Positions 1 to 18,046 of a DNA stretch of 64,000 bases are shown here, in pieces; the stretch's first letter is position 1; every line of letters starts with the position of its first letter. Source of the stretch: Halichondria panicea. Its lineage: Eukaryota; Porifera; Demospongiae; Suberitida; Halichondriidae. The notes under the pieces are model-generated. The model saw nothing but the letters and a program-made list of their open reading frames with translations. It was not told the origin of the DNA and did no database searches. Made by a program: the position numbers and the translations under genes. Location of the stretch: assembly GCF_963675165.1 (NCBI RefSeq), contig NC_087388.1:4469047-4533046 (forward strand), in the 5' to 3' direction.

Positions 1-216
1 CTCCGATAGACATACATACTGCAATGTGTTGCTTTCATATTCCTTATACTGTAAACAAACTATAACAGTATTTCAATAGTGTTTGATACACATTGAAGTA
101 CAAGTTAAGCAGGTGAAGTTAAGCAACTTTGAATAGAGGAATAATAAATTGAATGTTTAGCTATCTACAACAAAACAATCGCACACAATTGACTAATTAT
201 AAAGTATTTATGTTAC

Positions 217-499
217 CTTTTATCCCATCTTCTGGCAGAGGTGTATTGGCACGGCATTCTGGGCAGATTATGGAGGTTTTATCATTGGATGACTTGAGTA
301 AACATTCGATGCAATTCTCGCAATAAGAGTGGAGACATTGGAGAGATTTCGGTGTATTGAATACACCAATGCACATGGGACATATTATTTCTTCTTTAGC
401 GAGATCGACATTGCTTGGCCTACGGCTGTGAAGTGGTTTTTGTCTGCTAATCGGCTGTGAGCCATCACTGGAGCTGGAGTCATTTTCAGAGTCAGCCAT
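217..499 (-). CDS. RING exon of a TRIM-type gene (partial, first exon)
   Basis: Encodes about 94 residues: a Ser-rich N-terminus, then a C3HC4 RING starting CPMCIGVF, with CLHSYCENC and CPEC pairs. This is the E3 ubiquitin ligase module of TRIM proteins. The exon ends at a GT donor at 216/215 in phase 1, the same position and phase as the RING exon of the complete TRIM-NHL gene next door (6058..6259), so the rest of the gene lies beyond the left edge. The two RINGs are close paralogues (EEIICPMC versus EEIICPLC; LQCLHSYCE shared). C-terminal domains are unseen; NHL is likely only by analogy with the neighbour. The start is the ATG at 499. Confidence 0.8.
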
Positions 500-868
500 A
501 GTGAGTCCTTGTTCAGGTAAAATCCAAAAATAAAGAAATAGATCTATATGACTAGATCTAGATACTTGACTACTATTTTCAGCTTTGATTATATCTACTA
601 GTACTAATAACTAATAATCTAAACTCTATTCAGCATTATTGTAAACAGACTAGCTTAAAATTTGTTTCCCAAAACTTTAGGAACGCATCAGTGTATCAAG
701 GCTGTAAGTTGATACTGCACTACTTGTACTGCTACCATTCCATGCATGCAAGTAGAATCCATAATGTTGTGCAATAACGATGTAAGCAATTACTGCGCAT
801 GCGCTTATAAAAAGTTTCAATCATGGAAAAAATCAGAATAGCATAACGGACTGCATAAGCAGTTGAAA
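500..868. other. Intergenic spacer between two TRIM genes
   Basis: Holds the upstream region of the partial TRIM gene and the 3' flank of the TRIM-NHL gene. It is AT-rich. I see no coding exon or repeat structure in it. Confidence 0.5.
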
Positions 869-3800
869 TCAGTCAAATTTATCAGCTATATCAAATATCT
901 GAAGTCTGTGGTTTTGTTCATCAGCTACTACCAATCGTCCCTGAGAGTCCACACAAAGGTGACGAGGGTACAGGAACATCCCTGGCTCAGATCCCTTCTT
1001 GCCAAAGCAACACACGAACTTGCCTCCCGGTTTAAACATCGAGATTCGATGATTTCCGCTCTCAGAAACAAAAATATTTCCCTTCTTGTCAATGGCGACT
1101 CCGTACGGGTAATTTAGTTCTCCAGGAGCACTGCCATGTTTCCCAGTCTTTGAGACATATTGTCCACCGCAGGTGTAGATCCAGATACAGTGGTTGCCTC
1201 GGTCAGCAATGAAGACATTGCCTCTACTGTCTATAGCCATTCCTGCACACAGGGAAGACACAATTGAAGCTGAATAACCTTCATACACGATAAAATGTAT
1301 TATTATTATGTACATCATGCTTTAGGGTATACCCACATACCTACCGTATAGCGTGTAATTTTCGTGGGGCAAAATATTCGTGGTTTTCGTGGTTGGAGGT
1401 CTGACCACGAATATTTTACCCACGAATGAAGCGACCTTGCCTACCTTTACCTGCAGTGCAAGCTGCAACCACGAAAATATTACCCACGAAATGTCTCAAT
1501 ATTGCTGATCCACGAATATTTTGTCCCCCGAAAATTACCCGCTATACGGTATATAGTCTAACTGTTTTGGGAGTGACTGTAATTAAGCCCAAGGGTATTC
1601 AAATGTCTGGGGGACAACATAACCAATTAATTAGCTATTGATCAGAATGCTACATGTTTACAAGGATGGCTGATGCTATAAGACAAATAAGACAACAGAA
1701 GCCATTGAAACTGACCTTTAAATGGTCGTACAGATTGCAATAGATGATTGTGATCTAGATCACATCTTACACGAGGATATTACTATAATTTTTGGCAGTA
1801 TCGGTCTAAGCAGATGTGACTTGCTCATTCATCTCTGTCATGCTAGAGGTCGGGAGTCACGTGGCTGCGATTAGGTTTTAAGGGAGTACTTCGCAATCCA
1901 CGAATTAAAAAACGTTACTAGAAGCGTATAGAAACTCTTATATATATTTGCACTTCATTTATCACTGAGCAGCTGTAGCACTCTACATGCACACTATCGT
2001 ATACCTCGCTTGTGCATGCGCACATGCATAATTAAAGGCTATTACTGTGGCCAAAAGGGAAGCTGCTATAGCTAGAATAGTAGTCCAATAGACTTGTGAT
2101 TGAGCTCTTAGTTTTCTTTACAGTGGCCATTGCACGTAAATCACTGCTGATTTAATGAAAGCACCGCGGGTGCTGATGCCTCGGTGGAGGTGCCAAAGCT
2201 ACATATCATAAAACTACTAATAGCTTTTATACACACATTATATTATCATGATGAACATTAATGCAATTTTGCTGCATGTAAACTCGAAGAGTGGGTAATG
2301 ATCGACAATGATTGTTGTTAAAAATGATTGTTGTTAAAAACGATCGATGCCAAATCTAAAATTAATGGCTGCATCAGCAGAACCTTGCAGCTACCAATAG
2401 TTATAGTGCAGAGCTAACTACTAAGTAGAGTAGTAACACTCAGTGAACAAGTTTTGCTATGCACTCTTTTAAGGCTGCAATGGCATAACAAGTAAGCAAA
2501 GCTAGGCATAACTCGAGAACCATGGCAAATCCACGAAATAAAATCCAAGAAGACATGACTAGAAGCCTTTAGAAACTCTTACTTGCACTTATTGATCCTT
2601 GAGCAGCTACAGACACACAGACAGACAACACACACAGACACACAGACAGACAACACACAAACACACTACCATATACCTCGCTTGCGCATACGCACCAAGG
2701 CATAATTAGCAAGAGTACGCATGTGCAGTAGTCTATTCTACTGACATGCCCCTCTTTTTTATTTTACCATTTTGTTCGGATTTGCGAGGTTTCGGACTAA
2801 AGGGGTCCGAATTAGCGAGGGTCTACTGTAGCAGCAACAATCAGGGGCCTATGAGATGACCTAACAACTGCTATCACACCTCATAGCCATCAATATTGTA
2901 CAACTTACCAGCCGGTTGCTTGGTTTTGACCTCAGAGTCGCCGAACTTCCCCTGATACTTGCCATCTTCGTCGTAGATGTGGACACATGACTTCTCACTG
3001 TCCGAAATCAGCACCGTCCGGTCGTCAAGGGCAACCAGCCCTAGGGGCTCCCCTAGGTGGCAGGAAAACGAGAGACTTTTGACTTTAAATTTCGATAGAA
3101 AAGTACCTGTGTAAAGGAGAGAATATTAATTTTGTGCAGAGGTTACAAAGATTAAGTCGATGAATAAATTATGAACAATTTAATTCAATAAAAGGTCAAA
3201 GTTAGTCACCGCTGATGATTTGTCAAAACAGGGTACAATCATAAACATTACAATCTTTGTAGTTATGAATATCCGTTAATCGCAAGTAAACAAATAAAGT
3301 TAATAAAACTAAACAACATCTATAATTATTAGGCGTTTACACCCATTTTTCACAATATTGTACCCTCCTCCCTTCACTCACCACTGTCGGAGAACATCTG
3401 CACCCTGGGAGGCTGTCCCTTGTCCACGACCAGTATCTTCCCATGGATGTTACAGGCCACAGCGGTAGGCTCCAACAGCTGTCCATCTCTGCTTCCCTCT
3501 GTATGCATGGAATTTAGAAACTTGCCTGTGGGCGTGAGAATGCTAAATGAGTGGTGCTTTGAATCTGTTACAACTAGGGTGCTTGAATTTCCCACACAGA
3601 CTCCGCAAGGATGTGCATCATTTTGCGTGTGATGGGTTGGTCCCAGAATGCCTCCCGAGGTTACTATAACACTAGGAGTGATGATTGTTGCACCATCCAC
3701 TTCTTGGCTGAAGCTCAAATCCGAAAGATTACCAATGAACCTTTTATGCTCGAAATGGCTCAAGTCTGGTGAACTTTCGAGGCTCTTGCTGACGTCAACT

Positions 3801-6259
3801 CTATCAAATCTCTCTTTAGTAGCATTAGATCGTGTTCTACTAGGTGTAAAAGAGCCAACAAAAGTGTGTCTTGCTGTCAATGATGTGTTCGTTTCTGTTT
3901 GCAGCCCGACAATTTTACATCGAGCTTCGAAATCAGGATCAGGTACAAACGGTGATCTGTAAGTAGTCCGTAGCTTCTCCTTGGATTTATCTATTAATAA
4001 AGTTAGGTGCTGCATTTGAGTGTCAAGCTTTTGAGTGAATTGCCCCTCCTCAACAAGGACCTTCACATCGTTGCTTCTCTTCTCAATCGCATGTTCGATT
4101 GTGGCCCTCGATCTTTGCACATCAGTGATGGAACTTTGCATGACTTTTTTCTGTTTGTCAATCCTGGCTTGATATGTTGTAGCGCGTGCTTCGATGCTTT
4201 TACACGCTTCCATTTCTCGTTCATCTAACAAAGTCCTAATCTTTTTAAAGTATGCTTGTGCATTGAATACATCCGTTTCGACAGATCTCCACAAGGCATC
4301 TTTTTCCAATTGCATGTTTCTCAACACAGCATCACCTTTGGATAGTAAGCTTTCTGTAAGCGGAATACTTGATTTGAGCGAAAATATTTTTTCCTTGAGT
4401 GCATCTTGCGCTGAAATCGGGTCTCTGTGAAATCGATGCGAGTCTAACATACATTGAGAGCAGATGAGCACTCGACACTGGGTGCAGTAGTACTCCAGCT
4501 GTTTGTTAGGGTGTTGTTCACAGTTAGGGCTGGACGATGTCTGTGGACGAGGGAGAGTGCGGGGAGCAGGGACAGGACGAAAGGATAAGCGACGGGCAAT
4601 ATCTCGTTTCTCCTCGGCCGACAAGATTTCCACAATACGCTTCAACTTGAAGTTAACTTTCAGGCCTGTAACAAAATAAACAAGTTGACAAATCAATGCG
4701 TAGAAGTAAGTTAACTTTGTGATATTGAAATTTGCTTCAGCATACATGTACATATATAGTGAAAAGGGTGAGAAATCTTCACATAATAGTGTGGAGCCTC
4801 AACCAGCAGAATGTAATGACATACAGTGGAACACTTTTAACGGACATAATCAGGAAATGAAATCCATTGCCACTGTATACGGTGGTGGCCTCTGCTGAGG
4901 GATTTTTGTGCACAAACTACGGACATGAGTGCCAGGCCTCTATATTTATTGCACAGCAGCTGGCTTTCCTTTTGGAGTGACCGTTAGCAAGGATTCCACT
5001 GTTCGTAATAATAAAGTGCTACGGGCTTGTAATACATAATTAGGTCAGGTGGCCCTGAATAAACTCTACATGTTTACGCTAGCTACCTCTAAAGCAAACT
5101 GTGTGTGGTATGACACAAATGAAATTCACATGCAGTTACGCAAAGCGCAGTTTCAGAATTTCAGCAATTACATCAATTGAAACACCCCCAATTTTAAGTG
5201 CTCCCACCTGGACTGGACCCACCACGTACCCTATTTGTAGCATTTTTGCTTATCAAAACTTTACTACCGCGATGGTATGTAAAGTGCTTTGCACGGAACC
5301 ACGTACGTTTGTTTAATAGGATCAATACGTTCAATACATGTAGGTATATACAGTGCTGATCATTCAAAGTTGAATGTTGAAAGGAGTACTCCAATGACAA
5401 GCCAGTAAACCACAAAGCTGAGTCTAGATGTCGGTGGCTGTACATGTCACAGCTTTGTGGTTTAGTGGCTTGTTATTGTGAGTATTCATTTCAACGTTCA
5501 ACTTTGGATCTACTTGAAAAGCACTGTAGTGTTCCTTCTATAGAAATAACAAGTTGTTTGATAATGGCAGTAGCTCTGAACTCAACGAGCTGTTGCTCAT
5601 ACAATTGCAGTTTCAACGGCTGTTATGCGATACCTTCATGTCAACAAAAATGGTGATCACATGTCAAACAGGAGGCCTTATGCATAGCTAAATAGTTTTG
5701 CCTAATCAGTTTTAGGTAAACTGTCGCATGCTTAGTTACGTGCTTAGTTACGTGTAGATGAAAATATTCGTTAGCTATAATGTTTAATTAGCCAACTAGA
5801 CCAAGCCTAAATACAGATAACCCAGAAATGCACATTCCAGTCAGATGACATTCTAACTTAGTATCATCATAATTAATGATACACATACAATGTGTATAGC
5901 ACACTAAATGCACAGTAACGTACTTATGAATGATATACATACGAATGGTTTTATATACTGGCAATAATTTACGAATATGAAATTGTTTTATGCACGGCAT
6001 CTCAGCCCCATGAGGGAGCATAGTTGTATTCCCAGGTTACGGCAAGCCTCAACTCACCATGAATCCCCTCCTCCTCCAAGTGAGTCACTGCCCTACACTC
6101 GGGGCAATCAAGAGTGTCCGCAAATTGCCTGCTCTGATGCAGACGATAAAGGCAGTCCTCGCAATAAGAGTGGAGGCATTGGAGAGTGCGAGGGTTGTTG
6201 AATACACTGTAACACAGCGGGCAAATGATCTCTTCCTTCAAAGCTGTAGGATTCTCCAT
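869..6259 (-). CDS. TRIM-NHL protein (RING, B-box, coiled coil, NHL repeats)
   Basis: Four exons on the minus strand: 6058..6259, 3382..4665, 2909..3106 and 869..1242, all joined in phase, giving 685 residues. Exon 1 holds a C3HC4 RING (CPLCYSVF, LHSYCEDC, CPEC). Exon 2 begins with a B-box 2 (CEQHPNKQLEYYCTQC, then CSQC and DSHRFH), followed by a long charged coiled coil and the start of the beta-propeller. Exons 3 and 4 continue the NHL repeats (NVFIADRGNHCIWIY, NIFVSESGNHRISMF, RLVVADEQNHRLQIF). There is no filamin domain, so the order is that of TRIM2/3/32/71-like proteins without the Ig-filamin unit. Expected role: cytosolic E3 ligase and/or RNA or protein scaffold. The start is ambiguous: an in-frame ATG at 6337 would add 26 residues. 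Confidence 0.88.
1342..1551. mobile_element. MITE with TACCGTATAGCG ends
   Basis: About 210 bp in the last intron of the TRIM-NHL gene. The ends are inverted copies of TACCGTATAGCGGGTAATTT, and the inside repeats CCACGAA/TTCGTGG words. If the outer TA is the target duplication, this fits a Tc1/mariner-type non-autonomous element. Relatives sit at 25553, 36695, 37023 and 51552. Confidence 0.7.
1880..2740. repeat. Dispersed repeat R1 (rearranged copy)
   Basis: Much of this intron segment matches 60737..61590: shared words include GAGTGGGTAATGATCGACAA, AAAACGATCGATGCCAAA and GGCATAACTCGAGAA. The outer part (about 1890-2040) repeats the end that also occurs near 2530-2710 (ACTAGAAGC, GAAACTCTTA, CCTCGCTTG). 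An inverted, shorter relative lies near 30930-31215. No coding potential seen. Confidence 0.6.
4824..5001. mobile_element. Short inverted-repeat MITE, pogo/Tc1-like ends
   Basis: The left end CAGTGGAACACTTTTAACGG and the right end (reverse complement CAGTGGAATCCTTGCTAACG) are imperfect inverted repeats around a 180 bp body, inside the first intron of the TRIM-NHL gene. TA precedes the left end. A pogo-like origin is inference from the end sequence. Confidence 0.5.
5362..5509. repeat. Imperfect inverted repeat (foldback)
   Basis: Arms of about 60 bp: the left contains GACAAGCCAGTAAACCACAA and the right its near reverse complement (TTGTGGTTTAGTGGCTTGTT). The outer parts TTCAAAGTTGAATGTTGAAA and TTTCAACGTTCAACTTTG also pair. 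Probably a foldback MITE in the TRIM-NHL intron. Confidence 0.6.
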
Positions 6260-6614
6260 GCTTAGTCTTGTTGGACAATCGATATCGACCAAACTGAAAT
6301 TTTTATATGGTAAACAATGTGACTCAGAGCTAGACAAAGCTATTTAGATCTACTAGGTGGAAAGTCTACTGTTTTACTTGAGTAGCTTCTAATATGTAAC
6401 AAGTTACCTGGAAAGCAATGTGTAGAAGGTCTTTAGTGTACAGTGCAGACGAAACTGAACCTTCACGATTTGACTGCACTGTTGTGGTTTTCAATGCAAT
6501 GATTCTTGTTATGTTGGATGTGTTACGCAACTGAGAAGCTCACTCCACGTGAAAGGGGTTGTTGACCTTTTCCACAAATCCTGCTTTTTCTGGTTTGAGT
6601 TAAGGATTAGAGCG

Positions 6615-11883
<5,269 letters not shown>

Positions 11884-12320
11884 AGTTCAGCTGTGAAGTT
11901 CAATATACTTTTGTACGGACTTTGTGCATAATTATAGTTAGTACATAATTATGTATTGCTATACATATTGACGTGCCATCAACTATTATTTTATTGTTAG
12001 AATGGGACAGAATGTATAGATCTACAAGAATTGAATTTCCGCCGGGGGAGGCATAATTATATGTACCTATCGGCATAATTATTATAGTCTAATGGTTTTG
12101 GAATGATAATTATAGATTGGCTGTGTCACCATGCAGACTTGCATGTGAAACCTGTGTGTTTGTTGTCACATGTCTGGAATAATGTGCCGACATGCATGAA
12201 TTGTGTTGCAATAACAATGATGTAAGCTTTTACATGCATGTCAGCAGATTCTGTAAAGTACATATTGTGCACGCATACATGGTTGCCTGTATTCCTACTC
12301 TCAATATCTAAGAAGTTCAG
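11884..12320. other. Spacer between catalase and death-fold gene 1
   Basis: Holds the catalase 3' flank and the upstream region of the next gene. AT-rich, without visible exons or structured repeats. Confidence 0.4.
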
Positions 12321-15129
12321 ATGTCGGAAAGAGTTGACATACAGTCTGTTCTCCAAAGGCTCGATGACGCCTCAAGTAGAACTCAATTTGAGCAGTTTAA
12401 GCTAGGAGTGGAGTGCTCGGGTGTTCCCAGAAAGATTGTTAAAACAGCTGAAAGCTTCTCCGATGTTTGCCGTCAGCTAAACAACCATGTAGCAAAGGGA
12501 GATGGATGTACTTGGTCGTATGCATTACTGAATGTCATTGGTGTGGTACATGAAGAACTGAGAGCCTTGGTTCCGTGTATCAATGAAGAATCTTTGCAAA
12601 GGTGTGAGAGGAATGAAAAATTTCACTTTGCAGTGATGATTATACGCGTGTGTAATTTTTTGGGGGAAGATGATTACAAGAAATTCTTTGGTCTCTGTCA
12701 AACTAACCTTCAGCAAACGCTGAACTTTGAAAAGTTTCCTATCATCGAATTGTTTCTGAGGGAGTTGATTAAACGAAAGATTATTTCGGTCATGAATGTG
12801 AAGGTTCTTGACGATAAGCTGGAAATAATGGGGCATATCCAGGCCAAAGAGGTTGTCCAGAAGTACAGAGAGGTGATTGGGAAACTGGGCCAAGAAACCC
12901 AGCAAGGTATATATATATATACATGCACTTGAATTGTCATCAATTGTGCTCGTAGATTTTATCGAATTGTTATTATTTGGTGATGTGTTTGATGACGTAC
13001 TGTGTTATTGTATTATTTAGGAGCACCACAAGCAGAAGCAGAACATCTAACCGAGTGTATAATAGGTAAATAAAACACAACAGTGTCAATTTTGTTATAA
13101 CTCTTGCATGGGCCATGCAATGAGTATTCAATTTACAATTACTTCAGCTGTACAAGAACAAGGAGAGTCAAAACAAGAAGCAGGTACGTGTGTGTGTGTT
13201 CATGGGACCACCATCAGTTGCTCTATGCTTTGATGATTTCATCATGTATACCTGTCAGCAAATCACTGGTGCTGATATGCTTTGATGATCTCGTCATGTA
13301 TACCTGTCAGCAAATCACTGGCGCTAACAAGGCAATTTTGCTAAATAAGGATAATTATTGTTAGCTCAGCATTATTATGTTATAATAGCATATTGTTGTC
13401 TTGTGATGTATAGATCTAGTTACAATGTATATAGAAGTAAAATTAATGTGGACCTTGGCCATAACATGCAAGGTCTGCTTTTGTATGGCCAGGTATATAA
13501 GAGGACACATGCATACAGAGCATCTCTAATATATGTACCTCTTCTATTCCTTTGAAGGATACGTGTATGTGTCCTCGTATATATACATACATGCATGCAT
13601 ATAATTATATCTTTAGTGTACGTACAGTACCTTAACCTCAAGCAGTTTTCGCTTTCACTATTAAATTATTGTCACCCTATACACCCCTGTAAACACTCAC
13701 TCTACCTTGTTACTATAATTATTATAAACGGGTACTAATTATAGCGAATTTGTAATTAACACTAAAATAAGTCCGCGCTAATATTAAATGCATAAAAAAC
13801 TTTTCTCTTTTCTTTTTTCTAATGAATGTGGCAAACTATAGCCCTTTTTTCCTCCGTATTTGTGCTTAATATTGTGCTAATGAATTTCCTACAAATCTGC
13901 CAAAATTATTACCATAAAAACAGAGGAAAATTTGAAAATGCTACACGTTTATAATAGTAGGGTATGCTCGTTAACCACAATTATTCCATACTAAAGCAAC
14001 CCTCTCTCCACACACTCTCAAACATGCAGGTTCTCCTGATCAGGACCTCTCCGACATTGAAAAAGACGGACCATCACGCATTTCTAAGAAATACAATGAG
14101 AAAACCCCTCTTCTTGTGGATAATCAGGACTCCAGCCCAGTTTTTTGTGTACAATATCAAGTAAAGAAAACGTCGTGTGGACTTTGCTGTACCTCTTTAT
14201 TTGTCGTTCTTGCACTTGCACTTGCATTTGCTTTGACTGGAGGATTTGGTTGGAATTCTGTGTCGATTAATATCAGCCAGAACCAAGTAGATGTGACGAA
14301 GTTTGCTGTACGAAATGAGACTCTATTTCTGGGAAAAGTCGATGCGAGTTGGGTATCAAATGCAACGGTCTCAGAGTGTACTCAGTATGGCGATTCGTCT
14401 CATATAAGTTACGTATATGTCGTTGATCAAGAAGATCTCAAAATGTACACCGTGTCAAAAGAAGACAGATTACACACTCGCCACGAATTACACCCGTCGA
14501 AAACTACTTACTTCCTCAGAGATTACTTTTGGGACGGTTCTTCTTTCAATCTGAGTTTCTACGCTATGAATCCGGCTGGAAGTACGGGCATCGGATATGT
14601 ACATATTTTCAATGATGAGGCGCAATTTGAGAACTACAAAAAGGGAGAACCAGCACTTCCTATTATATCGAAAAAACTAAACATTGGAACTTTGAACATC
14701 AGTGAGCCTACACTGTTTCAGTACAAGGTGGACCAACCCTCCTTCTATTTTGTTGCTGTTGAAACTCCTGCAGATGTCTACTACAGTTATTTGTTTCGTT
14801 CGAAAAAAGTTTATCTAGATTATACGGACTATGAGAAAAGCTGTGAACAAGTGTATGACGGTTCTCCTTGCTTTTTGAAGTTTACTAAAGCCGGAAGATA
14901 CTTTGTGTTGGCCTACGTTAAGCCTCTGGTAGAGGAAGGTTCATTCACTACACATTTACGTCTCAAAACTGGCATCGTACAAAATACCCAGCAACAAATC
15001 ATCAGGTACAAGTGTTTGACCTTCGGAGGATTGATTGTTATCGGGTTATTCCTACTAACACTTTTCATATGTATAACTTATCATAGCCGTAGGCACAAAG
15101 GAGAAAAAAATGTAGTAAATGCTGTGTAA
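12321..15129 (+). CDS. Death-fold (DED-like) two-TM receptor-like protein 1
   Basis: Four exons: 12321..12906, 13021..13065, 13148..13183, 14030..15129, all with phase 1 junctions; 588 residues. Exon 1 encodes two helical death-fold domains (about 8-95 and 105-190). The second reads like a DED: CNFLGEDDYKKFFGLC, then a LFLREL...KLEIMGH pattern. Two tiny exons encode an acidic linker. The last exon has a cytosolic stretch with acidic dileucine EKTPLL (246-251), TM1 about 274-295, an ectodomain of about 255 residues with N-glycosylation sequons, TM2 about 551-572, and a short basic tail. Both termini should be cytosolic. I do not recognise the ectodomain; it is shared with the genes at 23158 and 46828. 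Tail-to-tail with a five-TM gene. DED is assigned by eye and needs a profile search. Confidence 0.8.
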
Positions 15130-15265
15130 TGCTTCAGTTCATACTAATTATTGTTTTTAAGTAAACTGCTTATAATTATTATTATCAGTATACGAGTCTT
15201 CTCTAGATAAAGTGTCGGTGTTGTATACTAATAGGGGGTGCAATGCTATGATGCACGTAGCACTA

Positions 15266-16597
15266 TTAATTGTCCTCAAATGTGATTTCAATCTCCTGTC
15301 CACCTTTGGCATAAACCGCCTCATCGTTTGCTATGATGACTTCTACAGATTCGAAGTTTTCTCTAACACTGCTAACCATCTCAATGGCTTGTCTGCCGTT
15401 AACATTCATCTCATGGTTGTCATAGTTACTAATCTCCGGATCAATCTCTTGTTTTTCATTCATATACATATCAACATCAATGTCTTCATACACATTGTAG
15501 CCTTGTATGAATATCCCTACAAATAGAGGTACCATGAATAGAAGACTGACTGTATATATATACAAACCCAATTGTAGCTTTCGCTGAGGAGTACGCAACG
15601 TTGTTTGAAAATCAGTTCTCAAAACCACAAACCATATCGGAATTACAATGAGCATTACAACGTAAGATGCTTGTACAATCAAAATTGCCAGAAGCTTAGC
15701 AAAAATAGAAACACAGATTACCTTGTTCTTCATTTGTTTGTTTGTTGGGTCAGAGCTGCATTTGTAAATTAGGATCTTGGCGATCTTTAAAATAGTTCGA
15801 ATAGTCCTAACCACAATGTAGATGAAGATGTTTGTTATTGCTTGCATGGAGAACAAGAATCCACCAGCTTCGCCCAATCCTTTGGAGTATCTGTAAACCA
15901 CTTCAAAACACACGACTGTATTCGTTTCATCAATTTCAAAATCAGTGCAGTTTTCGATTGGCTGCACCCGGATTAGATGTCCTGTGGCTCTGTTTATAGG
16001 GAAGCAATCAGCTGTAGGATTGCACTGATCTAAAGTAGCTTCAGATAAAAAAGTATTCCAGAACGAAATCATACAAACGAAGATGATACTCACGAGCAGG
16101 ATAAAAAGAAAATAGAGTGCGTGGACACTGACTCTCACCCCATAGAGGGTATAGATATGCTCTCCACTGCTACTTTTCGTGTGCTCAAACTCAAACAAGA
16201 GAAAGTTCGTCATGCGGAGCATAACATCTCTCAAGCCGTCGCGAATGAATTGAAATCCACAGCATGTCTTACTAGTAGTGCACGTGCAGCACAAACAAGT
16301 ACCTACACACGTGAGGATCACTAGCACAATACCAATAGTAAGTGCTACCACCAATATCGCTACTGGGAGCTCAAAAGACACACTCTGATGATAATAAAAA
16401 TTGTTTCGTGTTGCTTCATTTGGTTGATAGATGCCGTAGTAGTCCTCGAAGCCGTAACCATCAGGGAGCGCCGTTGGATAGGTGCCGTAGGGCATCGTCA
16501 CCTCCTCGAAGCCGTAACCATCAGGGAGCGCCGTTGGATAGGTTTCATCATTTAAACGATCGTACTCTGTATACACTTCGCTGCCACTTCCAGTCAT
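15266..16597 (-). CDS. Five-TM protein of unrecognised family, copy 1
   Basis: Single exon, 443 residues. The N-terminus is Tyr/Pro-rich with a 20-residue tandem repeat (core YPTALPDGYGFE). About five hydrophobic segments follow: LPVAILVVALTIGIVLVILT, one around YFLFILLVSIIFVCM, one after GLGEAGGFLFSMQ, one around KLLAILIVQASYVVMLIV, and one around LLFMVPLFVGIF. A Cys-bearing loop lies between the second and third. The C-terminus is acidic. A clear paralogue is at 35499..36533, sharing GLGEAGGFLFSMQ, the segment after LIVQA, and the YEDV-type motif after the last TM. The function is unknown; I recognise no channel or transporter signature. It lies 137 bp tail-to-tail from death-fold gene 1, so the pair may be functionally linked, which is inference. 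Confidence 0.8.
   Translation of the reverse strand: MTGSGSEVYTEYDRLNDETYPTALPDGYGFEEVTMPYGTYPTALPDGYGFEDYYGIYQPNEATRNNFYYHQSVSFELPVAILVVALTIGIVLVILTCVGTCLCCTCTTSKTCCGFQFIRDGLRDVMLRMTNFLLFEFEHTKSSSGEHIYTLYGVRVSVHALYFLFILLVSIIFVCMISFWNTFLSEATLDQCNPTADCFPINRATGHLIRVQPIENCTDFEIDETNTVVCFEVVYRYSKGLGEAGGFLFSMQAITNIFIYIVVRTIRTILKIAKILIYKCSSDPTNKQMKNKVICVSIFAKLLAILIVQASYVVMLIVIPIWFVVLRTDFQTTLRTPQRKLQLGLYIYTVSLLFMVPLFVGIFIQGYNVYEDIDVDMYMNEKQEIDPEISNYDNHEMNVNGRQAIEMVSSVRENFESVEVIIANDEAVYAKGGQEIEITFEDN
16443..16543 (-). repeat. In-frame tandem repeat, 60-bp period
   Basis: The 41 bases at 16443-16483 recur identically at 16503-16543. The 60-bp period keeps frame and doubles a 20-residue unit in the N-terminus of the five-TM protein. 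The identity of the two copies suggests a recent duplication. Confidence 0.85.
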
Positions 16598-18037
16598 TTT
16601 GGCTCTTAAAATTGCAACCTTGGGATGATAAAATTGTTACTTCACAGATGTGATGTGTCTAACAGCTAGTGTATACTGGTGCATGTCCTGTAGTATTTAT
16701 ATAGTGAATGATTTAACTTTTTACATTTCCGTAAATTAACTTCCAAAACAAATAGACAACCCACTTTCCTTTGTTATATCAATATCTGTGGCACTGAGGG
16801 AGATTCAAAGGTAACACATCGATTCACTTTATCTGGTGTTTGCCATCAAGACTTCCGTGCACTAACTTGCTTCCATTACCTTTGGTTTCTCTTTGACTAC
16901 ATAGTCCAACCTGCATGCATGTATACGTGATAGCACAAATCCTTAACTCTGTTTTAACTATATTCAGCCTGTCACCAACTACATTGCTCACGGCAACAAG
17001 ATCACCCATGCATGCATTGAAGATCTGTGGTATTAATTAGTAGAAGATGTCTGCGTTATGAGTACTAGTAAGAGGGTATTACGGGTCACTTTGACACAAT
17101 GCTTCCATTAAGACAGCATAATGCACTACCTGCAACTGATATGAAACACTACAATCATGATTGTATTTAACACGGATCATCGATATCGGTGTACTTTAGC
17201 TTTAATAATTGTGCGCAAGTCGTTCATACAAACTCAAGACTCAAGCACTTCAATTGACACACACGTGAAAACCTGCTTCCATAATTATACTTGTGGTCAT
17301 GAAAATTAAGTACATACTTGGCTATATCTTGGTATAAAAAGTTAAAATTCATGAATAATTATAATAAACCTCTCAATTATTATTATGAGAGGGTATTAGT
17401 ATAATTATCCAAAAGTACAAAATTATTCTCGCAATATAGGTTTAAACGTTACTATCCTGAGCTGTAAGAATATAGAATGCGAAATATTTATTAATAATTG
17501 AGCAGTTTGAATTCATATGAAATTTGCACTAACGAAAAGTACTTGCTATAATTATTATGGTATCTCCGTGCATTTTAGCTGTTGAGTTGCATATTATTTT
17601 TTGTGATCAATTTGTGGTGAGTTCAACTTTTGCTTGTACATTGTACTTCCTACGCTACTTCCATGTATCTACGTTCTGCACCTCTTTCGAACAAGTTGAC
17701 ACCTCTCTGCTCACTTATTATACATGTACATTAGGAGGAGGAGCCACATGCAATTGCTCATCATAACACCACCATGTATTATATTGTCTCCCAATATTAG
17801 TATTTTGCACACACACATGCAGTTGCAAAATTTAAAATATACAGGGATTTTGGAGATATCAAGAGTCCATAATAAAAGAGAGACGTAGTGTACCCTTGTA
17901 TCAGATGTATCAAAAAATGATTTCTATTTGGTAACTGACCAATGCCTCAGGCCGCATTCATTATGTCAATTGCAATTTTAAGGTGGTGGCTTATATTATC
18001 CTGGTGCAGTCTGCAGCGCTATAGCCAAGGGCATCAC
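16598..18037. other. Spacer upstream of the five-TM gene
   Basis: AT-rich sequence holding the upstream region of the five-TM gene. No convincing exon or repeat end seen. Confidence 0.4.
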
Positions 18038-18046
18038 TATGAAATC

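Noticed and set aside
15130-15265. Operon-like linkage of the receptor and five-TM genes
   Set aside because: They are on opposite strands, tail-to-tail, so cotranscription is excluded.
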